From assembly GCA_002392545.1 (NCBI GenBank), contig DGHF01000067.1, positions 1 to 10,199 on the forward strand: a stretch of 10,199 bases of DNA. Direction: 5' to 3'. Under the pieces are notes generated by a model. It was given only the letters and a program-made list of their open reading frames with translations, did no database searches and had not been told where the DNA came from. A program made the position numbers and the translations under genes. Positions within the stretch are counted from its first letter, which is position 1. The number at the start of each line of letters is the position of its first letter. This stretch comes from Ruminococcus sp. UBA3855. Lineage in GTDB: Bacteria > Bacillota > Clostridia > Oscillospirales > Ruminococcaceae. Shown in pieces: positions 1-6,061 of this stretch.

Positions 1-117
1 ATGTATCAGCATTTTAGAGATGACAATACCGCCTGTTCTGTTATCGAATACGAACAAAACAAACTCAACGGAACACGGCTTTGTGAACAAATTCAGGCTG
101 ATATTATCAGCAGATAG
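1..117 (+). CDS. C-terminal end of an unrecognised upstream gene (partial)
   Basis: An open frame runs from the first base to a TAG at 115-117 and encodes the last 38 or so residues of a protein. It is rich in charged and polar residues (Asp, Glu, Gln, Asn, Arg). The first codon happens to be ATG, but no upstream sequence is available to judge whether that is a start, so I treat it as a cut-off gene. The stop lies 10 bases before the next start, and the next gene's AGGAG site (116-120) overlaps this stop, which is typical of co-translated operon partners. I recognise no motif in it. It could also be a very short complete gene. Confidence 0.5.
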   Translation: MYQHFRDDNTACSVIEYEQNKLNGTRLCEQIQADIISR

Positions 118-127
118 GAGAGTAATC

Positions 128-889
128 ATGTGCGAACTTTTTGGAATCACCAGTTCAAAACCCATCAACCCGACTGAATTTCTGAAGGTATTTTACAGTC
201 ACAGCGTGCGCCATCCGCATGGCTGGGGCATCATGTACGAGGAAAACGGCAAGAGAATTTTATTCAAAGAGCCTGTCCGTGCATATGACAGCACCTCATT
301 GCAGTCGATTCTGGAAACACTTCCCCCACAAAAGAATATGCTTGCACATATCCGCTTTGCGACCGTGGGAAAAGTTCGCACAGAAAATTGTCATCCCTTC
401 ACAGGTACAGACCATTCCGGACGTGAATGGACTTTAGCCCATAATGGGACGGTTTTCACCGGAAAATTTAATTATCAGTATTATAAAAAACAAATCGGCG
501 ACACCGATTCTGAACGCCTGTTTATGGCATTTCTTGACGATATGAATGAACATTTACGGAAAGGGGTTTTGTCAGAAAGAGAGCGTTTTGAGGTAGTTTC
601 GGATTTTGTCGCAAGAAACGCCCCCCGAAATAAACTCAATCTGATAATATATGACGGCGATTTGCTGTATGTGCATAAAAATTTACAGAACACGCTTTAC
701 TATAAAAAAACATCAAGTGGCATTGTCTTTTCAACTCAGCCACTTGATGAAATCGACTGGATACCTTTTCCGGTTGCGCAGGTGATAGCCTACCACGATG
801 GGAAAGAGATGTACCGTGGTACTCGTCACAAAGGGGTATTCATTCCGACTCTGGAATATATCAGCACCACAGATGCCATGAATATATAA
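128..889 (+). CDS. Class II glutamine amidotransferase (YafJ/EgtC-like)
   Basis: Predicted 253-residue cytosolic N-terminal-nucleophile glutaminase, releasing ammonia from glutamine or cleaving a gamma-glutamyl bond in a related substrate. I chose the ATG at 128 because it puts Cys at residue 2, which becomes the N-terminal nucleophile after Met removal, and because AGGAG at 116-120 sits 7 bases upstream; a longer frame from base 20 would bury this Cys. Visible family signatures are MCELFG at 1-6, HGWG at 31-34, the HIRFAT block at 74-79, NCHPF at 87-91, HNG at 105-107 and GDTDSE at 124-129. No synthetase or sugar-isomerase domain is fused, so it resembles the stand-alone YafJ/EgtC type rather than PurF, GlmS or AsnB. 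The real substrate is unknown. Its stop directly abuts the stop of the convergent signal peptidase gene. Confidence 0.86.
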   Translation: MCELFGITSSKPINPTEFLKVFYSHSVRHPHGWGIMYEENGKRILFKEPVRAYDSTSLQSILETLPPQKNMLAHIRFATVGKVRTENCHPFTGTDHSGREWTLAHNGTVFTGKFNYQYYKKQIGDTDSERLFMAFLDDMNEHLRKGVLSERERFEVVSDFVARNAPRNKLNLIIYDGDLLYVHKNLQNTLYYKKTSSGIVFSTQPLDEIDWIPFPVAQVIAYHDGKEMYRGTRHKGVFIPTLEYISTTDAMNI

Positions 890-1474
890 TTATTCCACTG
901 TCCCGAACTTGTCAAAGGGGTACACCCTTAACAGGACTTTCCCGACGATAGCCTCTTCTGAAACGCATCCGATAGCAGTTGACCGGCTGTCAATGGATAC
1001 AGCCCGATGGTCTCCCATCACAAAGACACGGCTTTCAGGAACTTGATACGGTAATGAAATATCACACTCTCCGAAAGCAAGTTCATTCACATAGGGTTCG
1101 TCCGTTGGTTCGTCATTGACGGAAACAGCACCCTCTTCCGAGATGTTGATAACGTCCCCCGATACACCGATAACCCGTTTCAGGAGAATTTTGTTATTAT
1201 AATAAAATGCTACAATATCGCCTTTTTCGTAATTTCCCGAACGTACACACAAGAGTAAATCCTCATTCTGTAACGTGGGTGTCATGCTTGTACCTGTCAC
1301 ACGCATGACCGGAACGACCAGCATGGAAAGAATTACAGCTATCGCCCCCACAACCAGCAATGAACCGATAGTACTCCGCATAGTTCGGGAGAAATTTTTC
1401 TGATATTGTAACCGTTTAAACTCTTTCCGGAATTGTTCAGCATCCGGCAAATCACGTTTTTGATTTTCAATCAT
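890..1474 (-). CDS. lepB: Type I signal peptidase
   Basis: A 194-residue membrane-bound serine protease (family S26) that removes signal peptides from exported proteins at the outer face of the membrane. After a charged cytosolic N-terminus (about 1-32) there is one membrane segment at about 33-57. Then come the catalytic Ser63 in a GTSMTPT box, the general-base Lys99 in a KRVIGVSGD box (99-107) and the GDHRAVSIDSR box at 154-164. All catalytic elements are intact and the length is normal for Gram-positive SipS-type enzymes. The start at 1474 has an AAGGAAGG site just upstream (about 1488-1495). It is probably translated with the coiled-coil gene upstream, whose stop lies 3 bases away. It could serve as a dedicated peptidase for particular surface proteins or as a housekeeping enzyme; the sequence does not decide. 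Confidence 0.93.
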   Translation of the reverse strand: MIENQKRDLPDAEQFRKEFKRLQYQKNFSRTMRSTIGSLLVVGAIAVILSMLVVPVMRVTGTSMTPTLQNEDLLLCVRSGNYEKGDIVAFYYNNKILLKRVIGVSGDVINISEEGAVSVNDEPTDEPYVNELAFGECDISLPYQVPESRVFVMGDHRAVSIDSRSTAIGCVSEEAIVGKVLLRVYPFDKFGTVE

Positions 1475-1477
1475 GAT

Positions 1478-1747
1478 TTATTCCGCACCTTCCTTTTTTG
1501 AGGGCTGTTCCGTCTCTGGTTGTTCCGGAGCGGAATTTTCCGCAGGGGAGGGGGCGGATATTTTTTGAAAGAGTTCAATTTTTTCAAGGGCGGTTCTGGT
1601 GGCATTGAGAGCCTCACTCAATTGCTGTTTGTCTTCCCGAAGATGTTGATTTTCCTCCGTGAGTTCGTCAATTTCCCGACGCATATAATACAGCAGTTCC
1701 ATGAGTTCTGCACGCTTTAATTTTTTCAGTTCCTTGTCTGTCATCAT
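1478..1747 (-). CDS. Small coiled-coil protein, function unknown
   Basis: An 89-residue hydrophilic protein. Residues about 5-60 form a highly charged alpha-helical stretch with heptad-like Leu/Ile spacing (KELKKL, MELLYYM, IDELTEEN, LREDKQQLSEAL), which predicts a coiled coil. Residues about 64-89 are a low-complexity Pro/Glu/Ser tail, probably disordered. There is no signal peptide or membrane segment. I recall similar small proteins next to signal peptidase genes in gut Clostridia, sometimes labelled 'DNA repair protein' by automated annotation; nothing here supports that label. The frame opens with two ATG codons (1747 and 1744), and an AAAGGATG ribosome site lies at about 1754-1761. It is followed after 3 bases by lepB, so the two are one translational unit. 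No promoter is visible between the tRNA terminator and this start. Confidence 0.72.
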   Translation of the reverse strand: MMTDKELKKLKRAELMELLYYMRREIDELTEENQHLREDKQQLSEALNATRTALEKIELFQKISAPSPAENSAPEQPETEQPSKKEGAE

Positions 1748-1778
1748 TGATTCATCCTTTCATCATTCGGATAAAACG

Positions 1779-1804
1779 AAAAGACTGGTGAAAACCAGTC
1801 TTTT
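1779..1804 (-). terminator. Intrinsic terminator of the tRNA operon
   Basis: A perfect 11-bp stem (1779-1789 with 1794-1804) closes a 4-base loop. Read on the minus strand it starts 4 bases after the last tRNA and ends in TTTT followed by CGTTTTAT, a good intrinsic terminator. The stem is symmetrical enough to work in the plus direction too, but no plus-strand gene enters it. It lies 31 bases before the start of the coiled-coil gene. Confidence 0.85.
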
Positions 1805-1808
1805 CAGA

Positions 1809-1890
1809 TGGGAGAAGATGGATTCGAACCATCGAAGCACGAAGCAACAGATTTACAGTCTGCCCCCTTTGGCCACTCGGGAATTCTCCC
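1809..1890 (-). tRNA. tRNA-Tyr (anticodon GUA), promoter-distal copy without encoded CCA
   Basis: An 82-nt cloverleaf. The acceptor stem GGGAGAA/TTCTCCC has discriminator A, the anticodon loop is CTGTAAA with GTA, the long variable arm is typical of bacterial tRNA-Tyr, and the T-arm contains GGTTCGAATCC. The base after the discriminator begins TCTG, so the 3' CCA is not encoded and must be added by nucleotidyltransferase. The mature part is identical to the copy at 1995-2076, which does carry CCA. This is the last tRNA before the terminator. Confidence 0.97.
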
Positions 1891-1909
1891 ATATTCAATT
1901 TTTTGAGAA

Positions 1910-1985
1910 TGGAGCTGGTGGACGGACTCGAACCCCCGACCTGCTGATTACAAATCAGCTGCTCTACCAACTGAGCTACACCAGC
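1910..1985 (-). tRNA. tRNA-Thr (anticodon UGU), second copy
   Basis: A 76-nt tRNA including an encoded CCA (1910-1912). The acceptor stem is GCTGGTG/CACCAGC with discriminator T, the D-arm is GCTCAGTTGGTAGAGC, the anticodon stem-loop is CTGATTTGTAATCAG reading TGT, and the T-loop is GTTCGAGTC. It is identical to the copy at 2096-2171. Only 6 bases separate its 5' end from the preceding tRNA-Tyr on the transcript. Confidence 0.97.
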
Positions 1986-1991
1986 ACATTC

Positions 1992-2076
1992 TGGTGGGAG
2001 AAGATGGATTCGAACCATCGAAGCACGAAGCAACAGATTTACAGTCTGCCCCCTTTGGCCACTCGGGAATTCTCCC
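1992..2076 (-). tRNA. tRNA-Tyr (anticodon GUA), promoter-proximal copy with CCA
   Basis: The same 82-nt body as the other tRNA-Tyr, followed by an encoded CCA (1992-1994), for 85 nt in all. It has the GTA anticodon and a long variable arm (class II tRNA). It is spaced 19 bases from the upstream tRNA-Thr and 6 bases from the downstream one. Confidence 0.97.
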
Positions 2077-2095
2077 ACATTCAATTCTTTGAGAA

Positions 2096-2171
2096 TGGAG
2101 CTGGTGGACGGACTCGAACCCCCGACCTGCTGATTACAAATCAGCTGCTCTACCAACTGAGCTACACCAGC
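2096..2171 (-). tRNA. tRNA-Thr (anticodon UGU), first gene of the tRNA operon
   Basis: A 76-nt tRNA with encoded CCA (2096-2098), identical in sequence to the downstream copy. It is the first gene after the consensus promoter at 2205-2233, leaving a 5' leader of about 27 bases for RNase P to remove. Confidence 0.97.
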
Positions 2172-2204
2172 GTTCATTCACTCTGTCTTTCCGACGACTA
2201 TTCT

Positions 2205-2233
2205 ATTATAGCACAACTTGTCCTGTTTGTCAA
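2205..2233 (-). promoter_or_regulatory. Promoter of the tRNA operon
   Basis: On the minus strand, a -35 TTGACA (2228-2233) and a -10 TATAAT (2205-2210) are separated by exactly 17 bases. Both hexamers are full consensus, as expected for a strong stable-RNA promoter. The start of transcription should be near 2198. Confidence 0.92.
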
Positions 2234-2290
2234 GCCTTTTTTTCAAATTTTTTCAAAAAAGTTTCGGAAACGTTTGAAAATATGAATTTA
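2233..2290 (-). other. AT-rich gap between the Rrf2 gene and the tRNA promoter; possible weak terminator
   Basis: Downstream of the Rrf2 stop on the minus strand, TTTTCAAA can pair with TTTGAAAA around a small GTTT/AAAC hairpin, followed by T-rich sequence. The stem is A/T-rich and weak, so termination of the Rrf2 transcript here is only a possibility. Otherwise the regulator transcript would read into the tRNA operon. Confidence 0.25.
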
Positions 2291-2309
2291 TGCCGAAATA
2301 CAGTGACTT

Positions 2310-2747
2310 TCAGATGCAATAATCATCCCCCTCGGAGCTGGTATCATGCTTGACAATATCTTCAATGGTGATGCTGTCAAGATATTCATTGACAGTTTTA
2401 TACAATCCTTCCCAGATGTACAATGTGGAACACAATTCTTTTCTTGGACAATCATTTTCTGGATACTCCAGACAAGCAATCGGCGCAAGGCTTCCTTCAG
2501 TGGCACGGAGGACATCTCCAACAGTGAAACAAGCTGGTTTCTTAGCAAGCATATAACCGCCCTTGTTTCCACGGTTTGTGCGGAGGATTCCGCTTTTGTT
2601 GAGCATGGGAACAATCTGTTCCAAATATTTCTTGGAAATTTTCTGATTTTCGGCAATTTCTTTGAGAGAGACAAATTCATCATCTGGCTTTGTGGCGAGG
2701 TATACCAGCATTCGCAGGGCATAACGTCCTTTTGTGGAAATACGCAT
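2310..2747 (-). CDS. Rrf2-family transcriptional regulator with three conserved cysteines (IscR/CymR-like)
   Basis: A 145-residue DNA-binding protein. The N-terminal winged helix-turn-helix (1-70) shows the family start RISTKGRYALR, the recognition helix region KISKKYLEQI (36-45) and the wing RGNKGGYMLAK (59-69). The C-terminal part has Cys92, Cys100 and Cys106 (C-x7-C-x5-C), the place where IscR and NsrR bind an Fe-S cluster, so it may sense iron-sulfur status, oxygen or nitric oxide. The ATG at 2747 is chosen because AAGGAG (2755-2760) lies 7 bases upstream and it gives the family's usual N-terminus; a longer frame from 2774 is less likely. It is divergent from porCDAB, whose enzyme carries several Fe-S clusters, so it is a plausible regulator of that operon, of itself, or of both. 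A cysteine-metabolism regulator (CymR type) is the alternative. Confidence 0.9.
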   Translation of the reverse strand: MRISTKGRYALRMLVYLATKPDDEFVSLKEIAENQKISKKYLEQIVPMLNKSGILRTNRGNKGGYMLAKKPACFTVGDVLRATEGSLAPIACLEYPENDCPRKELCSTLYIWEGLYKTVNEYLDSITIEDIVKHDTSSEGDDYCI

Positions 2748-2793
2748 TTGATAACTCCTTTCTTCTTTGACCAAAACAAATATTGATATTACT

Positions 2794-2822
2794 ATTATAA
2801 CATAGGATTAGTATGTTTTCAA
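2794..2822 (-). promoter_or_regulatory. Promoter of the Rrf2 regulator gene
   Basis: On the minus strand, -35 TTGAAA (2817-2822) and -10 TATAAT (2794-2799) are spaced by 17 bases. Transcription would begin near 2787, about 40 bases before the ATG at 2747. The spacer holds a TAGGATTAG-like sequence (plus strand, about 2803-2811) that loosely resembles the repeat around the por promoter, so autoregulation is possible but unproven. Confidence 0.78.
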
Positions 2823-2911
2823 GTAGTAAATTGTATGTAAAATTGAACGTATTTTCGGGAAGAAATTTTTCAATTTTTGCTAAACCCTACAAAAATACAA
2901 GATATATCTGT

Positions 2912-2995
2912 ATGCTAGGAAAATCACGGTTGACAAGCTTTTAAAAAAATGTTATAATGATTACATATCAAAACTAGATGAATGCTAGGTAATCA
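2912..2995 (+). promoter_or_regulatory. Direct repeat bracketing the por promoter, candidate operator
   Basis: ATGCTAGGAAAATCA (2912-2926) lies just upstream of the -35 box. ATGCTAGGTAATCA (2982-2995) lies in the 5' UTR just before the ribosome binding site. The two copies share ATGCTAGG and AATCA and are 70 bases apart, close to seven helical turns, with the core promoter between them. This arrangement suits a repressor binding both sides. Binding by the divergent Rrf2 protein is inference only. Confidence 0.4.
2930..2958 (+). promoter_or_regulatory. Promoter of the porCDAB operon
   Basis: TTGACA (2930-2935) and TATAAT (2953-2958), both full consensus with a 17-base spacer. The expected transcription start is near 2965, giving a 5' UTR of about 46 bases to the ATG at 3011. 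The promoter is divergent from that of the Rrf2 gene. Confidence 0.9.
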
Positions 2996-3010
2996 GAAGG
3001 TGATTTTTTA

Positions 3011-3526
3011 ATGATAGAAATTTTATGGTTAGGACGTGGCGGACAGGGCGCATTTACCGCCGCAAAATTGCTTGGTGCATCCTACGCAACGAAAGAAGGC
3101 GGTCATTCTCTTGCGTTTCCGTCTTTTGGCCCTGAAAGAAGAGGCGCACCCGTGAGGGCGTTCACAAAGCTGGATAATTCCCCGATTCTTGACAGAAGCG
3201 AAACAGAACACGCTGATTATATCGTAATTCTGGACGAAACATTATATAATGATTCTCTGCTTTCCTTGCTGAAAGAGGGCGGAAAAGTCATCATCAATGC
3301 GAAACATACAGATAATTCCGATATTATCGCATTTGACGGCGATTCATTGGCGAAGTCGCTGAAATTGCCTGTTGTGAATACCGTGATGATGGGGGCATTG
3401 TCCGGAGTTTCGGGAATTGTGACAGTTGAAGAAATGCAGACGGCAATTGAAAATTATATGCCTGTCAAAATCCGTGAGAAAAATCAGAATGCAGTCCGTC
3501 AGGCGGTTCAGGAGGTGCAGAAATGA
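3011..3526 (+). CDS. porC: Pyruvate:ferredoxin oxidoreductase, gamma subunit
   Basis: A 171-residue gamma subunit of a four-subunit 2-oxoacid:ferredoxin oxidoreductase, which oxidatively decarboxylates pyruvate to acetyl-CoA and CO2 and reduces ferredoxin (or runs in reverse as pyruvate synthase). The family nucleotide/CoA-fold motif GRGGQG is at 8-13, followed by AAKLL. FGPERRGAP at 39-47 and the VNTVMMGAL region at 122-130 are typical of PorC/VorC. It starts at the ATG at 3011 with AGAAGGTGA at 2996-3004. The stop overlaps the next start in an ATGA. Substrate preference within the 2-oxoacid family cannot be fixed from this subunit; branched-chain 2-oxoacids are the main alternative. Confidence 0.9.
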   Translation: MIEILWLGRGGQGAFTAAKLLGASYATKEGGHSLAFPSFGPERRGAPVRAFTKLDNSPILDRSETEHADYIVILDETLYNDSLLSLLKEGGKVIINAKHTDNSDIIAFDGDSLAKSLKLPVVNTVMMGALSGVSGIVTVEEMQTAIENYMPVKIREKNQNAVRQAVQEVQK

Positions 3527-3813
3527 AACCTTATCTTCGTGAAAAGAAAGTCTTCACATTTGAGGACGTGCCGGAGGATACCAGCTTTGAAGCCGGTTAT
3601 CTGGTGTCAGTGAATGCAGGCTGGAGAAGCATCAGACCTGTAGTGGATACCGAAAAATGTGTAGGCTGTTCTCAATGTTATTTATATTGCCCTGATGGGG
3701 TTATCTCCATGAAGGACGGAAAAGCAACAATTGACTATGATTTTTGTAAGGGGTGCGGAATTTGTGCGAAAATCTGCAAACCTCATGCAATCGGAATGGA
3801 GGCAGAACGATAA
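3523..3813 (+). CDS. porD: Pyruvate:ferredoxin oxidoreductase, delta subunit (2[4Fe-4S] ferredoxin)
   Basis: A 96-residue electron-transfer subunit that passes electrons from the catalytic beta subunit to external ferredoxin. Two complete [4Fe-4S] motifs are visible: Cys46, 49, 52 and 56 (CVGCSQCYLYCP), and Cys75, 78, 81 and 85 (CKGCGICAKIC). In the second motif the usual Pro after the last Cys is Lys86, a mild departure that leaves all ligands intact. The N-terminal ~40 residues carry the GW-R-P segment normal for PorD. It overlaps porC by 4 bases, has a strong AGGAGGTG site (3510-3517) inside porC, and its stop shares a base with the start of porA. Confidence 0.93.
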   Translation: MKPYLREKKVFTFEDVPEDTSFEAGYLVSVNAGWRSIRPVVDTEKCVGCSQCYLYCPDGVISMKDGKATIDYDFCKGCGICAKICKPHAIGMEAER

Positions 3814-4979
3814 TGGCAGAAAAATTTTTATCTGGTGACGAAGCATTTGCAGAGGGAATTCGTTTAGCCTGTCCGGAAGTGATTTCAGCATATCCCATTA
3901 CACCACAAACAATTGTTGTGGAGCGACTTTCTGAAATGGTAGAAGATGGTTCACTGGATGCGGAATTTATTCATGTAGAATCGGAACATTCGGCTTTGTC
4001 GTGTGCAATGGGTGCAAGTGCAACCGGAGTTCGGGCATTCACTGCGACAAGTTCACAAGGCTTGCTGTATATGGCGGAATGCTTGTATTATGCAAGTGGC
4101 GGACGTTTCCCAATCGTCATGATGAATGCAAACCGCTCCACGGCTTTACCATGGAACATTTACGGCGACCAGAGAGATTCTCTTTCACAGTTAGATTCCG
4201 GCTGGATTCAGGCATATGCAGAAAACGCACAGGAAGCACTTGATTTCGCTCTGATGAGTTACTATATCGCTGAACATAAGACTGTTTCCACGCCGTTCAT
4301 GGTGAATCTGGACGGATTTATTTTAACGCATACTTATGAACAAGTTGACGTTCCCACCCCTGAACAAGCAAAAGCATTCTTACCGCCTTATGAGACGGAA
4401 AACAGGTTAGATTTGGACAATCCCAAAAATATGGCATTTTCCGCAGGACCAGACACCAATTACATCTTTAAATACAAGGAACACGCCGGAATGTTGCGTT
4501 CCGTGCCGGTTATCACAGAAGCAGAAAAGAAATTTGCTGAAATTTTCGGCAGACAATACACAGGCTTGATTGATACTTATTTAACAGAGGATGCAGATTA
4601 TATTCTGATTACATTGGGGACAATCGCCGGACTTTCCAGAGAAATCGCAGACCAGCTCCGCAGTCAGGGTATCAAAGCCGGAGTGTTGAGAATCCGCTAT
4701 ATGAGACCGTTCCCGACAGAAGAAATTGCAAACGCTGTCAAGAATGCGAAAGCTATCGCCGTATTGGAAAAAGATATTTCCTTCGGCAATGAGGGCGCAG
4801 TATTTACGAACGTCAATTCTGCATTGAAATCGCAGGGAGTGACAGCCCCGACTTATAATTTCATTGGCGGTCTGGGCGGAAGAAATATTTCTCATACAAA
4901 TATTATTGACATTTTCGAGAAAATCCGGAAGGGAACAGAACGTGTCAATTTCATTGGAATTGAGGTGAATCAGTCATGA
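3813..4979 (+). CDS. porA: Pyruvate:ferredoxin oxidoreductase, alpha subunit
   Basis: A 388-residue alpha subunit that helps form the thiamine-diphosphate site at the alpha/beta interface and contributes to 2-oxoacid binding. Seen are YPITPQT at 27-33, ESEHSAL at 56-62 (catalytic-region Glu), ATSSQGL at 78-84, the substrate-loop region NANRSTALPWNIYGDQRDS at 105-123, the C-terminal domain RYMRPFPTEE at 295-304 and EKDISFGNEGA at 319-329. The middle stretch (FGRQYTGLIDTYLTEDADY) follows the layout I recall for PorA of Thermotoga, which favours pyruvate over branched-chain acids. The ATG at 3813 overlaps the porD stop by one base, with GGAGG at 3798-3802; a longer frame from 3753 would run deep into porD and is rejected. 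Gene order gamma-delta-alpha-beta is the classic por arrangement. Confidence 0.93.
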   Translation: MAEKFLSGDEAFAEGIRLACPEVISAYPITPQTIVVERLSEMVEDGSLDAEFIHVESEHSALSCAMGASATGVRAFTATSSQGLLYMAECLYYASGGRFPIVMMNANRSTALPWNIYGDQRDSLSQLDSGWIQAYAENAQEALDFALMSYYIAEHKTVSTPFMVNLDGFILTHTYEQVDVPTPEQAKAFLPPYETENRLDLDNPKNMAFSAGPDTNYIFKYKEHAGMLRSVPVITEAEKKFAEIFGRQYTGLIDTYLTEDADYILITLGTIAGLSREIADQLRSQGIKAGVLRIRYMRPFPTEEIANAVKNAKAIAVLEKDISFGNEGAVFTNVNSALKSQGVTAPTYNFIGGLGGRNISHTNIIDIFEKIRKGTERVNFIGIEVNQS

Positions 4980-5866
4980 GTGTGAATGCAAAAACACTTG
5001 ATACAAACGAATATTTTTATGGTCATAAAGCCTGTGCAGGCTGTGGGGGTTCGTTGGCTGTCAGAGGAGCATTGAAGGTATTGGGCAAAAATGCAGTTGC
5101 AGTTCTTCCGGCTGGTTGTATGTCGGCGGTTGGGTTCAATTTCCCACAGTTATGCTTTGCGAACAATGCAATTATTTCCACATTTGCAGGTACTGCATCC
5201 ATGCTGACAGGCATTGAAGCCGGCATGAGACGGAGGGGAATCAAGGATTTCACGGCGGTTGGTTTCGCAGGCGACGGCGGAACGGCAGATATTGGCATTC
5301 AGGCTCTTTCAGGAGCGATTGACAGAAACGATAATATTATCTATATCTGCTATGACAATGAAGCCTATATGAATACCGGAATTCAGAAATCGGGCTTGAC
5401 ACCGTTCGGGGCAAAGACCACCACCACCCCAGCCGGACAAAATATTCATGGCAATATCCGCCCGAAAAAGAATATGTTCGAAATCGTCGCAGCACATGAC
5501 ATTCCCTACGCAGCCACTGCAACGGTCGGCTATATGCCCGACTTCCTGAATAAAGTCGAAAAGGCATCCAAAATTCAGGGGACGAAATACATTCATGTGA
5601 TTGCACCATGTCCCACAGGCTGGGGAATTCCGGTCAGTGATACGATTGATTCAGCAAGGGAAATTGTTGATTGTGGTCTGTGGTATCTCGCAGAGTATGA
5701 GAACGGAGAATTTACCCTCAACAAAGACCCCAAAACCTTCACAAGCGTGGAAGAGTATTTGAGAAAACAGGCTCGTTTCAAACATCTGACTGATGAAGAC
5801 ATTCAGCTGATTATTGATTCCCGTGATGCAAAATGGGAAAAAATCCGCAAAAACTGGAAAAAATAA
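4976..5866 (+). CDS. porB: Pyruvate:ferredoxin oxidoreductase, beta subunit (thiamine diphosphate)
   Basis: A 296-residue catalytic subunit binding thiamine diphosphate and one [4Fe-4S] cluster. Four expected cluster ligands are present: Cys20 and Cys23 (CAGCGG), Cys48 (PAGCMS) and Cys212 (PCPTGW). The thiamine-diphosphate/Mg motif runs from GDGGTADIG (99-107) to YDNEAYMNTG (126-135), and TTTTPAG at 148-154 is characteristic of PorB-type beta subunits. Its length is normal. It overlaps porA by 4 bases (ATGA) with GAGGTGA upstream, so stoichiometric co-translation is likely. No intrinsic terminator for this direction follows the stop, so the por transcript may continue into the leader of the next operon. 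Confidence 0.94.
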   Translation: MSVNAKTLDTNEYFYGHKACAGCGGSLAVRGALKVLGKNAVAVLPAGCMSAVGFNFPQLCFANNAIISTFAGTASMLTGIEAGMRRRGIKDFTAVGFAGDGGTADIGIQALSGAIDRNDNIIYICYDNEAYMNTGIQKSGLTPFGAKTTTTPAGQNIHGNIRPKKNMFEIVAAHDIPYAATATVGYMPDFLNKVEKASKIQGTKYIHVIAPCPTGWGIPVSDTIDSAREIVDCGLWYLAEYENGEFTLNKDPKTFTSVEEYLRKQARFKHLTDEDIQLIIDSRDAKWEKIRKNWKK

Positions 5867-5932
5867 AAAGCTGTACGCTTGTATGCAAAACCAGTGTGTT
5901 TTCACCAACTATTGACTTGACAAAATATCCAA

Positions 5933-6037
5933 ATGACGGATATGACACATATACACTTAATTTACATTCCTTTGTAAAGAAAAAGAAAAATATAATATAC
6001 TTATATGAAATAGGGAATTAACTGTCATATCTGTCAT
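5933..6037 (+). promoter_or_regulatory. Tandem structured leader element, copy A
   Basis: Bases 5933-5947 (ATGACGGATATGACA) pair with 6023-6037 (TGTCATATCTGTCAT) in an unbroken 15-bp helix with a single G-U pair, enclosing 75 bases. Inside are a small TTTAC/GTAAA hairpin (5961-5965 with 5974-5978), an A-rich tract and the block TTATATGAAATAGGGAATTA (6001-6020), which ends two bases before the 3' arm. Copy B repeats this plan with a different helix sequence. I cannot match it to a known riboswitch class. It may be a structured RNA or, less likely, an operator-like DNA inverted repeat. Confidence 0.5.
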
Positions 6038-6061
6038 GTACAAAATTTGATAAAACATTCA

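Larger units (their letters stand above)
1809..2171 (-). repeat. Tandem duplication of a tRNA-Thr/tRNA-Tyr pair (2 x 177 bp)
   Basis: Bases 1809-1985 and 1995-2171 match at 175 of 177 positions, 186 bases apart. The only differences are in the Tyr-Thr spacer (1892 T against 2078 C; 1901 T against 2087 C), and all four tRNA bodies are unchanged. The identity stops exactly at the discriminator base of tRNA-Tyr: the promoter-proximal copy goes on with CCA and the distal copy does not. Confidence 0.95.

Noticed and set aside
1780..1900. tRNA-Tyr 3' end as an attachment site of an integrated element to the left
   Set aside because: No integrase, excision gene or duplicated attachment sequence is visible, and the tRNA is followed immediately by its own terminator.
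1701..2285. Long frames on both strands (194 and 141 codons) across the tRNA region
   Set aside because: They are translations of tRNA genes; the internal protein repeat simply mirrors the duplicated tRNA pair. Such tRNA-derived frames are a well-known false positive.
2288..2779. 163-codon minus-strand frame and 146-codon plus-strand frame over the Rrf2 gene
   Set aside because: They are out of frame with the Rrf2 protein, which has clear family motifs, a ribosome site and a promoter; the other frames show no domain features.
5865..5890. Hairpin GCTGTAC-GCTT-GTATGC just after porB as a terminator
   Set aside because: In the plus direction it is followed by A's, not T's. It resembles a terminator only on the minus strand, where no gene is transcribed into it.
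5833..6021. 62-codon plus-strand frame overlapping the end of porB and the leader
   Set aside because: There is no ribosome site, the start lies inside porB in another frame, and most of the sequence is the A/T-rich structured leader.
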